From Carnobacterium_A antarcticum (GTDB lineage: Bacteria; Bacillota; Bacilli; Lactobacillales; Carnobacteriaceae): DNA of 64,000 nucleotides. The notes under the pieces are model-generated. The model was not told the origin of the DNA and made no database searches. It worked only from the letters and a program-made list of their open reading frames with translations. The DNA is taken from assembly GCF_042658365.1 (NCBI RefSeq), contig NZ_JBHSQC010000025.1; one strand, written 5' to 3'. This document shows, piece by piece, positions 26,291 through 35,899 of this stretch. The position numbers were made by a program, and so were the translations under genes. The first letter of the stretch is position 1; every line of letters starts with the position of its first letter.

Positions 26291-27256
26291 TCAGATCCAT
26301 CCTTGTATCTCTTCGTTTAATTTCTTCATCCATTCTTTCATCAGCAAATGTGCTGTAGAATCGATCATTTCAGCTTGATAATCTATCTCATAACGTTCTC
26401 GGTACAAATCAATCCAATAGTCAGGCAACGTAATCACTTCATCAATAAATGGATACAGTAACATAAAATGCAGATTGGCTTCTTGATGGATAGCTTGATA
26501 CAAAACAGGATCATTGTTTTCGATTTCTTCTTTTAATAAAGCCGCTACAATCTGAACGGTCTTATTTTTTGCCAGCATTGTCAATTTTATAGGCACTATC
26601 GTCCGTTGTTCAGTAAACCAATCGATCGTGAACGATTCATTGACTTGGTGCAGGATCAAGTGCTCAATGACCGATGCTTTAGCGATTCCATTCACAAAAG
26701 GATTAGCCAATAACGTTTTAGCTGCTTTAATAAATAAATCAAGCGGCAACGTCTCTATCTCTTTTATAGTTTGCGCTTGTTTTTCAAAAGATTGATTGCC
26801 CATTGAAAAAGCATTTTTCAGGATTTCTTGATGCCGTTTTTCTTTCTGGTGCTCATCTTCCGCTTTTTCGTTAATGTTCATTTCTGACAACGCTTGCCAA
26901 ACAGCAATTGAGTCAAGGTTTTTCATTTTAGTCAGTTCTTTTTTGATGATTTGTGTTGCCTGATCAAAGAAATGAGCTTTGATCAAGACAGAAGTATAAA
27001 AGGCATATAACCGTTCTTCACTCTGATAAAAAACGAACTGCGTATCGGCAATTTCTTTAGCTTTTCGATACTCACCTATTTGGTATAAAGCCGTCACATA
27101 GAAAGTATTAACTGTTTTATCTTGTTCAATGCTGTAAGCCTCTTTAAAGTAATTAGCGGCTTCTTGCATATTCCCAGCATTGAATTGTTCCATCGCTTGT
27201 TTTAAATAAAGTTCATAATTTTTAGGAAATTCAATCTTTTCTCCCACATTGTTCAC
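26291..27256 (-). CDS. Tetratricopeptide-repeat protein of unknown function
   Basis: 321 residues, soluble, mostly helical. At least two TPR-like helix pairs are visible in the first 110 residues (YLKQAMEQFNAGNMQEAANYF, split over about residues 17-37, and ALYQIGEYRKAKEIADTQF). The C-terminal half is rich in Glu, Leu and Ile without recognised motifs. It resembles the TPR proteins often found near tig in lactic acid bacteria. It is a monocistronic gene with no clear pathway link. Confidence 0.7.
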   Translation of the reverse strand: MNNVGEKIEFPKNYELYLKQAMEQFNAGNMQEAANYFKEAYSIEQDKTVNTFYVTALYQIGEYRKAKEIADTQFVFYQSEERLYAFYTSVLIKAHFFDQATQIIKKELTKMKNLDSIAVWQALSEMNINEKAEDEHQKEKRHQEILKNAFSMGNQSFEKQAQTIKEIETLPLDLFIKAAKTLLANPFVNGIAKASVIEHLILHQVNESFTIDWFTEQRTIVPIKLTMLAKNKTVQIVAALLKEEIENNDPVLYQAIHQEANLHFMLLYPFIDEVITLPDYWIDLYRERYEIDYQAEMIDSTAHLLMKEWMKKLNEEIQGWI

Positions 27257-27367
27257 CCAATCTTTTCGTAAGATACCCTTTTTGTCTGTTCCCAGTGTAC
27301 CATAGGTTTTGTGATCTTGCGAAGCATCTTGTTTAACCTCTCCCGCTTCATTTTTCTATAACGAAAC

Positions 27368-27416
27368 ACAATGAAAAACAAGCACCATTCAGTTGAACTG
27401 AGCATGTGCTTGTTTT
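27368..27416 (-). terminator. Terminator of the fatty-acid operon
   Basis: AAAACAAGCAC (27374-27384) pairs with GTGCTTGTTTT (27406-27416). On the minus strand a U-run follows directly after accA, the last gene. Confidence 0.85.
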
Positions 27417-27421
27417 ATTCA

Positions 27422-28213
27422 TCAATATTTTCTGAAACGTTGGTATCTTTCTTCAACCAACTCAGCAGGAGTTTTAGCAGACAAATTGCTTAACTCTTTC
27501 GCTATTTGTTTACGCAAGTTTATCAGAATAGCGTCATGCGTTAGCAATTCGCCTTCTTGTACCTCGGGGATGATTTGGTCGATTATGTCCAAACCTAGTA
27601 AATCCTGAGCTGTTAACTTCATAATCTCAGCAGCTTCATTGGATCTGGAGGCATCCTTCCATAAGATTGACGAAAAGCCTTCTGGAGAAAGAACAGAGTA
27701 CATTGTATGCTCCATCATCCAAACTTGGTTTCCCATAGCTAACGCAAGTGCTCCACCGCTGCCGCCTTCACCGATGATAATGGAAAGAACTGGGACTTTT
27801 AACTGGCTCATTTCTACTAGATTTCGAGCAATAGCTTCACCTTGTCCCCTTTCTTCAGCTTCCACACCACAGTAAGCTCCTGATGTATTGATCAACGTGA
27901 CGATCGGTCGTTTAAATTTCTCTGCTTGTTTCATTAAACGCAAAGCTTTTCGGTAGCCTTCAGGATGAGGCGACCCAAAGTTTCGTTCAATATTTTCTTT
28001 TAAATCATGTCCCTTTTGGTTGCCGATTACGGTAACGGGTTGACCATTTAAGGTTGCTATGCCTCCTACAATGGCTTTATCGTCACGAAAAGAACGATCT
28101 CCATGAAACTCAATAAACCCTTCAAAAATCGATTCAATTATTTCTAAAGCCGTTAAGCGTGACGTTTTCCTGGCCAAGGCGACAATCTCGATCGCTTCGC
28201 TCAAATGTTTCAC
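27422..28213 (-). CDS. accA: Acetyl-CoA carboxylase carboxyltransferase, alpha subunit
   Basis: Together with AccD it transfers carboxyl from carboxybiotin to acetyl-CoA. The crotonase-like fold shows GDRSFRDDKAIVGG, LINTSGAYCGVEAEERGQ and GEGGSGGALALA. 263 residues, shorter than the E. coli protein (319) but normal for Lactobacillales, which lack the N-terminal extension. Last gene of the operon. Confidence 0.94.
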   Translation of the reverse strand: MKHLSEAIEIVALARKTSRLTALEIIESIFEGFIEFHGDRSFRDDKAIVGGIATLNGQPVTVIGNQKGHDLKENIERNFGSPHPEGYRKALRLMKQAEKFKRPIVTLINTSGAYCGVEAEERGQGEAIARNLVEMSQLKVPVLSIIIGEGGSGGALALAMGNQVWMMEHTMYSVLSPEGFSSILWKDASRSNEAAEIMKLTAQDLLGLDIIDQIIPEVQEGELLTHDAILINLRKQIAKELSNLSAKTPAELVEERYQRFRKY

Positions 28214-28255
28214 CTTCTCTTATACAAAGTTTCTTTCTTAACTGCGTTTTCCTAC

Positions 28256-29104
28256 TTATTGATGCAGTTCTAGTAAAAGCCCTAGTGTTTGTCTAAGGTC
28301 CTTTCTCGGAACGATTTTATCAATAAACCCATTTCTCAAAACAGATTCTGCCAATTGAAAATCATCGGGCAGTGTCTCTTTAATCGTTTGTTCAATAACG
28401 CGTCTGCCAGCAAACCCTACTAAAGCTCTAGGTTCTGAAAGAATAATATCTCCTTGCATAGCAAAACTAGCCGTGACCCCGCCGGTTGTCGGATCTGTCA
28501 AAACAGTGATGTACAGTAAACCCGCTTCACTATGGCGAGCTACCGCTCCACTAATTTTTGCCATTTGCATTAAAGATAAAATGCCTTCTTGCATCCGAGC
28601 TCCACCGGAAGCCGTGAAAATAATAACCGGCAATGACTCGTTAAGCGCCCGCTCAAATGTACGGGTGATTTTTTCCCCAACTACTTTTCCCATACTTCCC
28701 ATAATAAAAGAGGAATCCATCACACAAATCGCTGTTTCCATACCTTCGATTCGTGCTTTTCCAGTCACAACTGCTTCATGCAATCCTGTTCTTTTTTGAA
28801 TCGTTTGGATTTTTTCTTCATAACCAGGAAAATCAAGAGGGTTTTCAGTTACGACGTCCAAATTCCATTCCTCAAAGCTATCCTCATCTACAGTAAGCTG
28901 AATTCTTTCTTGGGCGCCTACTCTAAAAGTATAACCACATTCTGGACAAATCTTTTCTGATCCTAAGTCTTTTCCATAAATAGCCCGTTTGCAATTAGGA
29001 CATTGTGTAAACATGCCATCGGGTACTTTAGGAGCGTTTTTTTCATCTTCGAGTTGTGAACTTTTAGTAATTGGAATAAAAGCTCGTTTTTTAAACAGTC
29101 TCAC
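28256..29104 (-). CDS. accD: Acetyl-CoA carboxylase carboxyltransferase, beta subunit
   Basis: 282 residues. An N-terminal four-cysteine zinc ribbon (CPNC and CPECG, residues 35-57) precedes the carboxyltransferase fold with FTASGGARMQEG and DPTTGGVTASFA oxyanion loops. It pairs with accA, which follows after 42 bases. Confidence 0.95.
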   Translation of the reverse strand: MRLFKKRAFIPITKSSQLEDEKNAPKVPDGMFTQCPNCKRAIYGKDLGSEKICPECGYTFRVGAQERIQLTVDEDSFEEWNLDVVTENPLDFPGYEEKIQTIQKRTGLHEAVVTGKARIEGMETAICVMDSSFIMGSMGKVVGEKITRTFERALNESLPVIIFTASGGARMQEGILSLMQMAKISGAVARHSEAGLLYITVLTDPTTGGVTASFAMQGDIILSEPRALVGFAGRRVIEQTIKETLPDDFQLAESVLRNGFIDKIVPRKDLRQTLGLLLELHQ

Positions 29105-29132
29105 TTTCTCACCTCTTTACAACCTTGATGGA

Positions 29133-30500
29133 TTATTCAACACGCGGTTCCCATTCTTTAAGAAAGACATCCTGCAAGAAACTCGTATCGTATTCTCCAT
29201 TAACAAACCGTTCATCTTCTAATAAATCTTCTTGGAAAAATTGATTGCTGATAATGCCTTCAATGACTAATTCTCCTAATGCACGTTTCATTTTGGCTAT
29301 CGCCTCAGCTCGGTCTGCGCCTTTTACGATGATTTTAGCGATCATAGCATCGTAGTAAGGCGGAATCACATAGCCTGCAAACATTGCACTGTCAACACGT
29401 AACCCATTTCCGCCACTTGGCATCAACAAATAAGTGATTTTACCCGGTGAAGGAGCAAAATTAAACGCTGGATTTTCAGCATTGATTCGACATTCGATCG
29501 TGTGTCCTGTAAGTTTGACATCTGATTGTTGAATTGTCAACTCGCCGCCACTTGCAATCGTTAATTGTTCTTTGACAATATCGATTTCAGTTGCCATTTC
29601 GGTAACTGGATGTTCCACTTGGATACGCGTGTTCATTTCCATAAAGTAGAAATCTCCATTTTGATCCAATAAAAATTCGATGGTGCCAGCGTTCTTATAG
29701 CCAACATGTTTTGCAGCACGAATCGCCGTTTCGCCTAAAGATTGGCGTTGTTCTTCACTAATCGCCACAGATGGTGATTCTTCAATCACTTTTTGATTGT
29801 TGCGTTGTAACGAGCAATCGCGTTCACCTAAATGAATAATATTTCCATAGTGGTCTCCTAATATTTGTACTTCAATGTGGCGGGCATGTTCAATGATTTT
29901 TTCCATGTACATACGATCATCGCCAAAAGCAGCTTTTGCTTCATTTTTAGCACTATTAAAAGCTGGAACAAGTTCTTCGCTGTTAAATACTTTACGAATT
30001 CCTTTTCCTCCGCCACCCGCAGCGGCTTTTACCATTACTGGATAACCTAACTTGTCTGCAAGTTCTTTAGCTTTATCAGTATCGGTGATAAAACCATCAC
30101 TTCCAGGAATAACCGGGACTCCTGCTTGGATCATTAAATCTCGGGCATTAGATTTATTTCCCATTTGATCAATGGTTTCAGGATCCGGTCCAATGAAAGT
30201 CACGTTCATCTCTTTACACATAGTCGCAAAAGTGCTGTTTTCTGATAAAAAACCAAACCCAGGATGAATAGCCTGGGAATGTGTTACAACTGCTGCACTT
30301 AAAATGCTTTGCATGTCTAAATAAGAATCTGTAGCTTTTGCTGGACCAATACAGATAGCTTCATCCGCTAACTGCATATGCAATGCGTCTCGGTCTGCTT
30401 CTGAGTAAACCGCGACAGTTTGAATCCCTAATTCGCGACAAGCGCGTATGATCCGGACTGCAATTTCACCGCGGTTTGCAATTAAAATTTTATCGAACAT
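29133..30500 (-). CDS. accC: Biotin carboxylase subunit of acetyl-CoA carboxylase
   Basis: Carboxylates biotin on AccB with ATP and bicarbonate. It has the ATP-grasp fold with ILIANRGEIAVRI at the N-terminus, KAAAGGGGKGIRK and MEMNTRIQVEHPVTE. ATG at 30500 with GGAAG upstream gives 455 residues. An in-frame TTG at 30515 is an alternative but overlaps fabZ. The start lies 4 bases after the fabZ stop. Confidence 0.95.
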   Translation of the reverse strand: MFDKILIANRGEIAVRIIRACRELGIQTVAVYSEADRDALHMQLADEAICIGPAKATDSYLDMQSILSAAVVTHSQAIHPGFGFLSENSTFATMCKEMNVTFIGPDPETIDQMGNKSNARDLMIQAGVPVIPGSDGFITDTDKAKELADKLGYPVMVKAAAGGGGKGIRKVFNSEELVPAFNSAKNEAKAAFGDDRMYMEKIIEHARHIEVQILGDHYGNIIHLGERDCSLQRNNQKVIEESPSVAISEEQRQSLGETAIRAAKHVGYKNAGTIEFLLDQNGDFYFMEMNTRIQVEHPVTEMATEIDIVKEQLTIASGGELTIQQSDVKLTGHTIECRINAENPAFNFAPSPGKITYLLMPSGGNGLRVDSAMFAGYVIPPYYDAMIAKIIVKGADRAEAIAKMKRALGELVIEGIISNQFFQEDLLEDERFVNGEYDTSFLQDVFLKEWEPRVE

Positions 30501-30504
30501 GCGG

Positions 30505-30936
30505 TTATCTTCCAATAATAAACGTTAATTCGACTTCGCAAACTTTTTTGCCATCAACGTAAGCTACGCCTTTACCGATACCAGCATATTCTTTTAATTT
30601 AATAATATCAACTTCCAAAACCAATTGGTCTCCAGGAACAACTTTTTTACGGAATTTAACTTTGTTCATGCCACCTAAATAAGCTGTTTTTCCTTTAAAA
30701 CGATCTAATTGCAACAACGGAATAGAACCTGCTTGTGCTAAACTTTCTAAAATGTAAACGCCTGGCAAAACAGGTTCGCCTGGGAAGTGCCCTTGAAAAA
30801 CTTCTTCGTTGATCGTAACGTTTTTCAATGCTACTACACGTTCACCTGGAATCATTTCATCTACACGGTCAATAAAGTAAATCGGGTAACGGTTGGGGAT
30901 TAGTTCTTGGATTTCTGCAATATTCATTTTGGTCAT
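30505..30936 (-). CDS. fabZ: 3-hydroxyacyl-ACP dehydratase FabZ
   Basis: Hot-dog-fold dehydratase of 143 residues with the catalytic motif HFPGEPVLPGVYILE (His and downstream Glu) and NRYPIYFIDRV at the N-terminus. AGGAGGAAA lies 7 bases before ATG. It is the elongation dehydratase. No FabA, FabM or FabN isomerase for unsaturated chains is in the window. Confidence 0.95.
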   Translation of the reverse strand: MTKMNIAEIQELIPNRYPIYFIDRVDEMIPGERVVALKNVTINEEVFQGHFPGEPVLPGVYILESLAQAGSIPLLQLDRFKGKTAYLGGMNKVKFRKKVVPGDQLVLEVDIIKLKEYAGIGKGVAYVDGKKVCEVELTFIIGR

Positions 30937-30947
30937 TTTATTTCCTC

Positions 30948-31448
30948 CTAGACGATTCTGAAAAGTGGTTGGTTGTATTCGACAACTTGCTCATCTTCAA
31001 TAAAGACTTCAGCTATTGTGCCTTCGATATCACTTTTGATTTCATTCATTAATTTCATTGCTTCAACAATACACAACGTTTCGCCAACGGTGACTGGATC
31101 GCCAACTTTTTTAAAAACGTCTTGATCTGGTGAAGGCGCCATGTACGTTACTCCTACAAGCGGCGATTGAACAATATGGCCTTCTTTTATTTCTTCTACT
31201 TCAATCGTTTCCGATGCTGTGATAGCATCCTTTTGAAGAGAAGATGCTGTTTGAGGTGCTGCATTCTGGTGCTGTCCAGCAGACGGTGCTTCCGTTGCTT
31301 GATTAGGAGCAGTAGTTTGGACCGTTTGTTGGGTCGAAATACTGTTTTTGCTCATTCGCATGGTTACATTGTCTATTTGTAAATCAAATTCCGTTAACTC
31401 CGAATGATCTACTAATGCAAGCAATTCTTTGACTTGTGAGAAATCCAT
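30948..31448 (-). CDS. accB: Biotin carboxyl carrier protein
   Basis: N-terminal dimer helix, a Gln/Ala/Thr-rich flexible linker (about residues 40-90) and the C-terminal biotinyl domain with EAMKLMNEI, whose lysine is biotinylated. ATG at 31448 overlaps the fabF stop (TAATG), which signals coupled translation, and GGGAGGG lies 6 bases upstream. The frame remains open further upstream inside fabF. 166 residues. Confidence 0.95.
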   Translation of the reverse strand: MDFSQVKELLALVDHSELTEFDLQIDNVTMRMSKNSISTQQTVQTTAPNQATEAPSAGQHQNAAPQTASSLQKDAITASETIEVEEIKEGHIVQSPLVGVTYMAPSPDQDVFKKVGDPVTVGETLCIVEAMKLMNEIKSDIEGTIAEVFIEDEQVVEYNQPLFRIV

Positions 31449-32689
31449 TACTGTCCCTCCCATTTTTTGAAACAAGTGACGGCATTATGGCCACCGAATC
31501 CTAATGAGTTATTTAAAGCGTAACGAACGTCCGCTTTTCTTCCTACATTTGGAATATAATCCAAATCACAGTTTTCATCTTTTACTGTCAAACCGATAGT
31601 TGGCGGTAAGAAATCTTCTTCTAAGGCTTTCACACATGCAATAGCTTCAATTGCTCCCGCAGCTCCTAATAAGTGCCCGGTCATACTCTTAGTACTAGAA
31701 ATAGCAACTTTTTTAGCTCCTTCTTCACCAAAAGCATATTTGATCGCCATAGTTTCCGCTGAATCATTTGCCGGCGTACTTGTTCCATGAGCATTAATAT
31801 AGCCTACTTCTTCAGCTTTGATCCCTGCTTCTGCCATAGCATTAAGCATAGCTTTACCTGCTCCGCTGCCATCAGGAGTAGGTGCTGTCATATGGTAACC
31901 ATCACCTGTTGAGCCATAACCGACTACTTCTCCATAAATCGTTGCTCCGCGTTCCAACGCATGTTCTAGACTTTCCAGCAATAGAACACCAGCACCTTCA
32001 CCCATGACAAAACCGTGGCGTTCTTTGTCAAATGGAATCGACGCACGATCCGGATCTGTACTCGTAGAAAGCGCCGTTAAAGCCGCAAATCCCGAAATCC
32101 CGATTTCGTTGATCATTCCTTCTGCTCCTCCAGCTAAAATAGCATCTGAATAGCCGTGTTTGATGTTGCGGTAAGCTTCCCCAATAGCGTTATTTCCTGA
32201 AGCACAAGCCGTCACGATCGATGTATTGATTCCTTTCGTTCCGATTGCAATTGAAATATTACCAGCGACCATATTTCCGATAGCCATTGGTACAAAGAAA
32301 GGTGCAACACGTTGCGGTCCTTTGTCGTGCATTTTGATGATTTGTTCCTGCATAGCATTCAACCCGCCAATACCAGAACCAACAATGACACCAAAACGGT
32401 CCATATCTGTTTTTTCTGTATCGATTCCGCTCATTTCAACAGCTTGAACAGCTGCAGCAACACCGTATCTTGAAAATTCATCCATTCGTTTCGAGATTTT
32501 TCGCGGCATATAGTTGGTTGCGTCAAAATCTTTCAATTCCCCCGCTACACTAATACCTGTTTCACTTGCATCAAATTTTGTAATAGGTGCAATCCCGTTT
32601 TTACCGGCTTTTAAACCATCCCAGAATTCATCTACTGTATTTCCTAAAGGTGTAACAGCACCCATTCCTGTAATTACTACACGGTTCAT
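31448..32689 (-). CDS. fabF: 3-oxoacyl-ACP synthase II
   Basis: Condensing enzyme with the Cys-His-His triad in TACASG, HGTSTPA and SMTGHLLGAAG. 413 residues from ATG at 32689, which has AAGGAGGA upstream. The Met at 32716 lies in the fabG tail and is less likely. It elongates acyl-ACP with malonyl-ACP. Confidence 0.95.
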   Translation of the reverse strand: MNRVVITGMGAVTPLGNTVDEFWDGLKAGKNGIAPITKFDASETGISVAGELKDFDATNYMPRKISKRMDEFSRYGVAAAVQAVEMSGIDTEKTDMDRFGVIVGSGIGGLNAMQEQIIKMHDKGPQRVAPFFVPMAIGNMVAGNISIAIGTKGINTSIVTACASGNNAIGEAYRNIKHGYSDAILAGGAEGMINEIGISGFAALTALSTSTDPDRASIPFDKERHGFVMGEGAGVLLLESLEHALERGATIYGEVVGYGSTGDGYHMTAPTPDGSGAGKAMLNAMAEAGIKAEEVGYINAHGTSTPANDSAETMAIKYAFGEEGAKKVAISSTKSMTGHLLGAAGAIEAIACVKALEEDFLPPTIGLTVKDENCDLDYIPNVGRKADVRYALNNSLGFGGHNAVTCFKKWEGQ

Positions 32690-32708
32690 ATCTGTTGTTC
32701 CTCCTTCT

Positions 32709-33446
32709 TTAACCATTCATTACCATACCGCCATCGATATTGATCACTTGGCCGGTAATATAGTTGTTTTCGCTTAGAAAAACTGCAGCTCGCGCAACGT
32801 CTTCCACTTGACCAAACCGTTTTAAAGGTATTTGTCCGACAGCTTGTTCTTTCATTTTATCTGCTAAGACATCAGTCATCTCAGTTTCAATGAATCCTGG
32901 AGCAATCGCATTGACTGTGATTCCTCTAGCTGCCAACTCTCTAGCCGCCGATTTTGTCAGGCCTACTACGCCCGCTTTACTAGCTGCATAGTTTGCTTGT
33001 CCGACATTTCCGACTAAACCAACAACACTTGATAAGTTGATGATCGTCCCGCTTCGTTGTTTCAACATAACTTTTGTCGCATGCCGAATCGTATTGAACG
33101 TTCCCTTTAAATTGACCGCAATTGTCTGGTCGAAATCTTCTTCAGACATCCGCATCAAAAGCTTGTCGTTTGTGATACCGGCATTGTTAACTAAAACATC
33201 TACACTGCCAAATACTTCTTTGGTTTCTTCAATTAATCGTTTGGCACTTTCAAAGTCACTCATATCTCCAAGAATGGTATGTACCTTAACACCATATGCT
33301 TGGACTTCTTCAACTAGTTCCGTTGGAATCGGTTTCCGTCCATTTAAAACAATGTTTGCTCCGGCTTTTGCAAATGCTAAAGCAATTGCTTTTCCAATTC
33401 CTCTAGAACTACCTGTGACGATAACGGTTTTGTTTTCTAACGTCAT
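32709..33446 (-). CDS. fabG: 3-oxoacyl-ACP reductase
   Basis: SDR-fold NADPH enzyme of 245 residues: TGSSRGIGKAIA, NNAGITND, the catalytic SSVVGLVG, and YAASKAG, with APGFIETEMT and a C-terminal GQVINIDGGMVM. It reduces 3-ketoacyl-ACP, between fabD and fabF in the operon. Confidence 0.95.
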   Translation of the reverse strand: MTLENKTVIVTGSSRGIGKAIALAFAKAGANIVLNGRKPIPTELVEEVQAYGVKVHTILGDMSDFESAKRLIEETKEVFGSVDVLVNNAGITNDKLLMRMSEEDFDQTIAVNLKGTFNTIRHATKVMLKQRSGTIINLSSVVGLVGNVGQANYAASKAGVVGLTKSAARELAARGITVNAIAPGFIETEMTDVLADKMKEQAVGQIPLKRFGQVEDVARAAVFLSENNYITGQVINIDGGMVMNG

Positions 33447-33484
33447 GAACTCATTCCTTTTTTATATAGTTAAAAGCAAGTACG

Positions 33485-34435
33485 TTATACCTGGTTCTCT
33501 GCTTTCAAAGCTGCTAATTTCGTTAACGTTTTTTCTAACGATTTTTTGTTTTCCACATTTAATGTGAGAACAGTTTTATCAATTTTTTTAATGAAGCTGC
33601 TTAATGTTTTCCCTGGCCCTACTTCGATAAAGATATCTACACCTAGATCAATCATCGTTTTCACACTGTCTTCCCAATAAACAGGGGACATCACTTGCTT
33701 GACCATTATATCGGCAATCTCTGCCTTGTCAGAAAACACTTTAGCCGTTGTATTGCTGACAATGGGTAAAGCGGGATCTTGAATCGCTACCTCTTTTAAA
33801 GCTTTGGCTAACTGCTGTGCAGCAGGCAGGAGCAATTCGGTATGGAATGGACCACTCACTTGTAACGGAATAACCCGCTTAGCGCCTTTTTCTAGTAAAA
33901 TTTCCCCAGCTTTTTCGACTGCAGCCTTAATACCCGCGATAGCAATTTGACCGGGCATGTTGTAGTTTGCTGGAGAAACAACACCTAAAACACTCGCTTC
34001 TTGACAAGCTTCACTAATCGTTTCACGGTCTAATCCCATTACAGCACTCATAGCACCTTCGCCTAATGGCACTGCATCCGTCATATACTGACCACGCTTT
34101 TTCACTAAGTTGACTGCTGCAGTGAATTCCAATACTTCAGCTTTCACAAAAGCACTGTATTCGCCTAGACTTAAACCAGCTACAACGTCAGGTTGAATCC
34201 CTTTTTCTTTCAGTAAAGCGTCAATCGCTGTGCTGAGCGTCAAAATAGCAGGCTGCGTGTAAGTCGTTTGATTCAGCAATTCATTTTCTTCAAAACAAAG
34301 TGAGGCGACATCCATTTCTAGAGCAGCACTCGCTGTATTAAAGACATTTTGGACGACTTCGTATTCATCATAGAGCTCTTTTCCCATACCGTAGTATTGA
34401 GCACCTTGACCACTGTATACAAAAGCTATCTTCAT
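33485..34435 (-). CDS. fabD: Malonyl-CoA:ACP transacylase
   Basis: Loads malonyl groups on ACP. YSGQGAQYYGMGK at the N-terminus, nucleophile loop GLSLGEYSA (Ser near 90), and FHTELL with the catalytic His. 316 residues. AAAGGAG precedes ATG. It is separated from fabK by 163 bases that include a hairpin. Confidence 0.95.
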   Translation of the reverse strand: MKIAFVYSGQGAQYYGMGKELYDEYEVVQNVFNTASAALEMDVASLCFEENELLNQTTYTQPAILTLSTAIDALLKEKGIQPDVVAGLSLGEYSAFVKAEVLEFTAAVNLVKKRGQYMTDAVPLGEGAMSAVMGLDRETISEACQEASVLGVVSPANYNMPGQIAIAGIKAAVEKAGEILLEKGAKRVIPLQVSGPFHTELLLPAAQQLAKALKEVAIQDPALPIVSNTTAKVFSDKAEIADIMVKQVMSPVYWEDSVKTMIDLGVDIFIEVGPGKTLSSFIKKIDKTVLTLNVENKKSLEKTLTKLAALKAENQV

Positions 34436-34519
34436 ATTGGTGACTCCTTTAATTAGCTTTTTATTTGAAAAAAATCATCCGATTCACTGATACACGAATA
34501 AAAGAAACAGTCATTCCAT

Positions 34520-34573
34520 AAAAATAACCAGAAATCCTTGGAAGCTAATAGAAACTTCTTTCAGCTTTCTGGT
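34520..34573 (-). terminator. Hairpin with U-rich tail inside the fatty-acid operon
   Basis: On the minus strand ACCAGAAA (34573-34566) pairs with TTTCTGGT (34534-34527), with further internal pairing (AGCT/AGCT and short A-U stems), then a TTATTTTT tail. It sits in the only large gap of the operon, between fabK and fabD. It could reduce or modulate downstream expression. Confidence 0.5.
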
Positions 34574-34598
34574 ATTTTAATGACTTAAACATATGCTT

Positions 34599-35558
34599 CT
34601 ACAATGATAGAAGTTCTGCTTGTTTTTTGATTACTTCTTTATATTCATACATTAATTCATGGATGATTTCTTCACAACTTTGTTCTTTCTTGACTAGTCC
34701 TGCACTTTGTCCCGACATGAACGAACCGGTATCTTTGTCTCCATCGACAACTGCCCGTTTTAAAGCTCCTTTTCCAATGGCTTCTAAGCGATCAAAATCT
34801 GGTTTTTCATCACTAGTAATTTCTTTTTCTACTTTTAAGTATTGACGGGTTAGTTTGTTACGTAAAACACGTACAGGGTGTCCAGTAATTAAACCAGTTA
34901 CTACAGTATCAATATCTTTTGCTTTTAAAATAGAATCTTTAAAATTGCGATGTGCATTACTTTCATAAGCAACTACAAAACGGGTTCCAAGCTGAGCTGC
35001 TGAAGCTCCTAGTGACATAATAGCAGCCACTCCGCGACCATCCGCGATACCTCCAGCGGCTATAACAGGGATAGAAACAGCATCGACGACTTGCGGAACT
35101 AAGTTCATCGTAGTCGTTCTACCGATATGTCCGCCGGCTTCCATTCCTTCACAGATAATAGCATCTGCTCCATCTTGTTGCATCCGTCTTGCTAATGCAA
35201 CTGACGCAACTACAGGAATAACAACCGTTCCAACTGCTTTAAACTGCTCCATGTATCTTCCAGGACTTCCTGCACCTGTTGTCACTACTCGTATTCTTTC
35301 TTCGCAGACAACTTTTACGACTGCATCTACATGTGGAGAGAGTAGTAATACGTTGATTCCAAAAGGTTTGTCGGTTAGAGCTTTTGTTTCTCTAATCAAC
35401 TCACGAACAGTGTCTGCTGTTGCATGCCCACAAGCTAGGATTCCTAAACCGCCTGCATTTGAAACCGCACTTACTAGACTTGGATCTGCTACCCATGACA
35501 TAGCGCCTTGAATGATTGGATACTTGATACCAAGTTTTTCAATTAATTCAGACTGCAT
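34599..35558 (-). CDS. fabK: Enoyl-ACP reductase II, FMN-dependent
   Basis: NAD(P)H/FMN enzyme of the nitronate-monooxygenase fold that reduces enoyl-ACP. YPIIQGAMSWV at the N-terminus, EGMEAGGHIGR and PVIAAGGIADGRG phosphate-binding loops. 319 residues. It replaces FabI, and FabK enzymes are intrinsically insensitive to triclosan. No fabI is in the window. Confidence 0.93.
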   Translation of the reverse strand: MQSELIEKLGIKYPIIQGAMSWVADPSLVSAVSNAGGLGILACGHATADTVRELIRETKALTDKPFGINVLLLSPHVDAVVKVVCEERIRVVTTGAGSPGRYMEQFKAVGTVVIPVVASVALARRMQQDGADAIICEGMEAGGHIGRTTTMNLVPQVVDAVSIPVIAAGGIADGRGVAAIMSLGASAAQLGTRFVVAYESNAHRNFKDSILKAKDIDTVVTGLITGHPVRVLRNKLTRQYLKVEKEITSDEKPDFDRLEAIGKGALKRAVVDGDKDTGSFMSGQSAGLVKKEQSCEEIIHELMYEYKEVIKKQAELLSL

Positions 35559-35585
35559 ATAGGTTCCCTCTTTCTAATGATTGCA

Positions 35586-35816
35586 TTATTTTTTAGCTAA
35601 TTCTGCTTCTACAAAAGTTACGATATCTTGAACCGTTGTTAATCCTTCTTCAGATTCAATTTTAATATCGAATTCGTCTTCAATATCATTGATGATTTGG
35701 AATAAGTCTAAACTATCTGCTTCTAAATCTTCACGGAAGTTTGTATCTAATTGTACTTCTTCTTCCTCTTTGTCTAATTGGTCCACGATAATTGCTTGAA
35801 TTTTTTCGAATGTCAT
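35586..35816 (-). CDS. acpP: Acyl carrier protein
   Basis: 76 residues, strongly acidic, four-helix ACP with the phosphopantetheine serine in EADSLDLFQ. ATG at 35816 has GGAGGAAA 8 bases upstream, and the Met at 35831 would overlap that site. It lies between fabH and fabK. Confidence 0.96.
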   Translation of the reverse strand: MTFEKIQAIIVDQLDKEEEEVQLDTNFREDLEADSLDLFQIINDIEDEFDIKIESEEGLTTVQDIVTFVEAELAKK

Positions 35817-35899
35817 TTTTATTTCCTCCATTTAAGTTGTTTTTTTAGTTTATTTTTGCTTAATTTTTTTATAGCTTAAGCGAGCTGATTGTTACCTGT

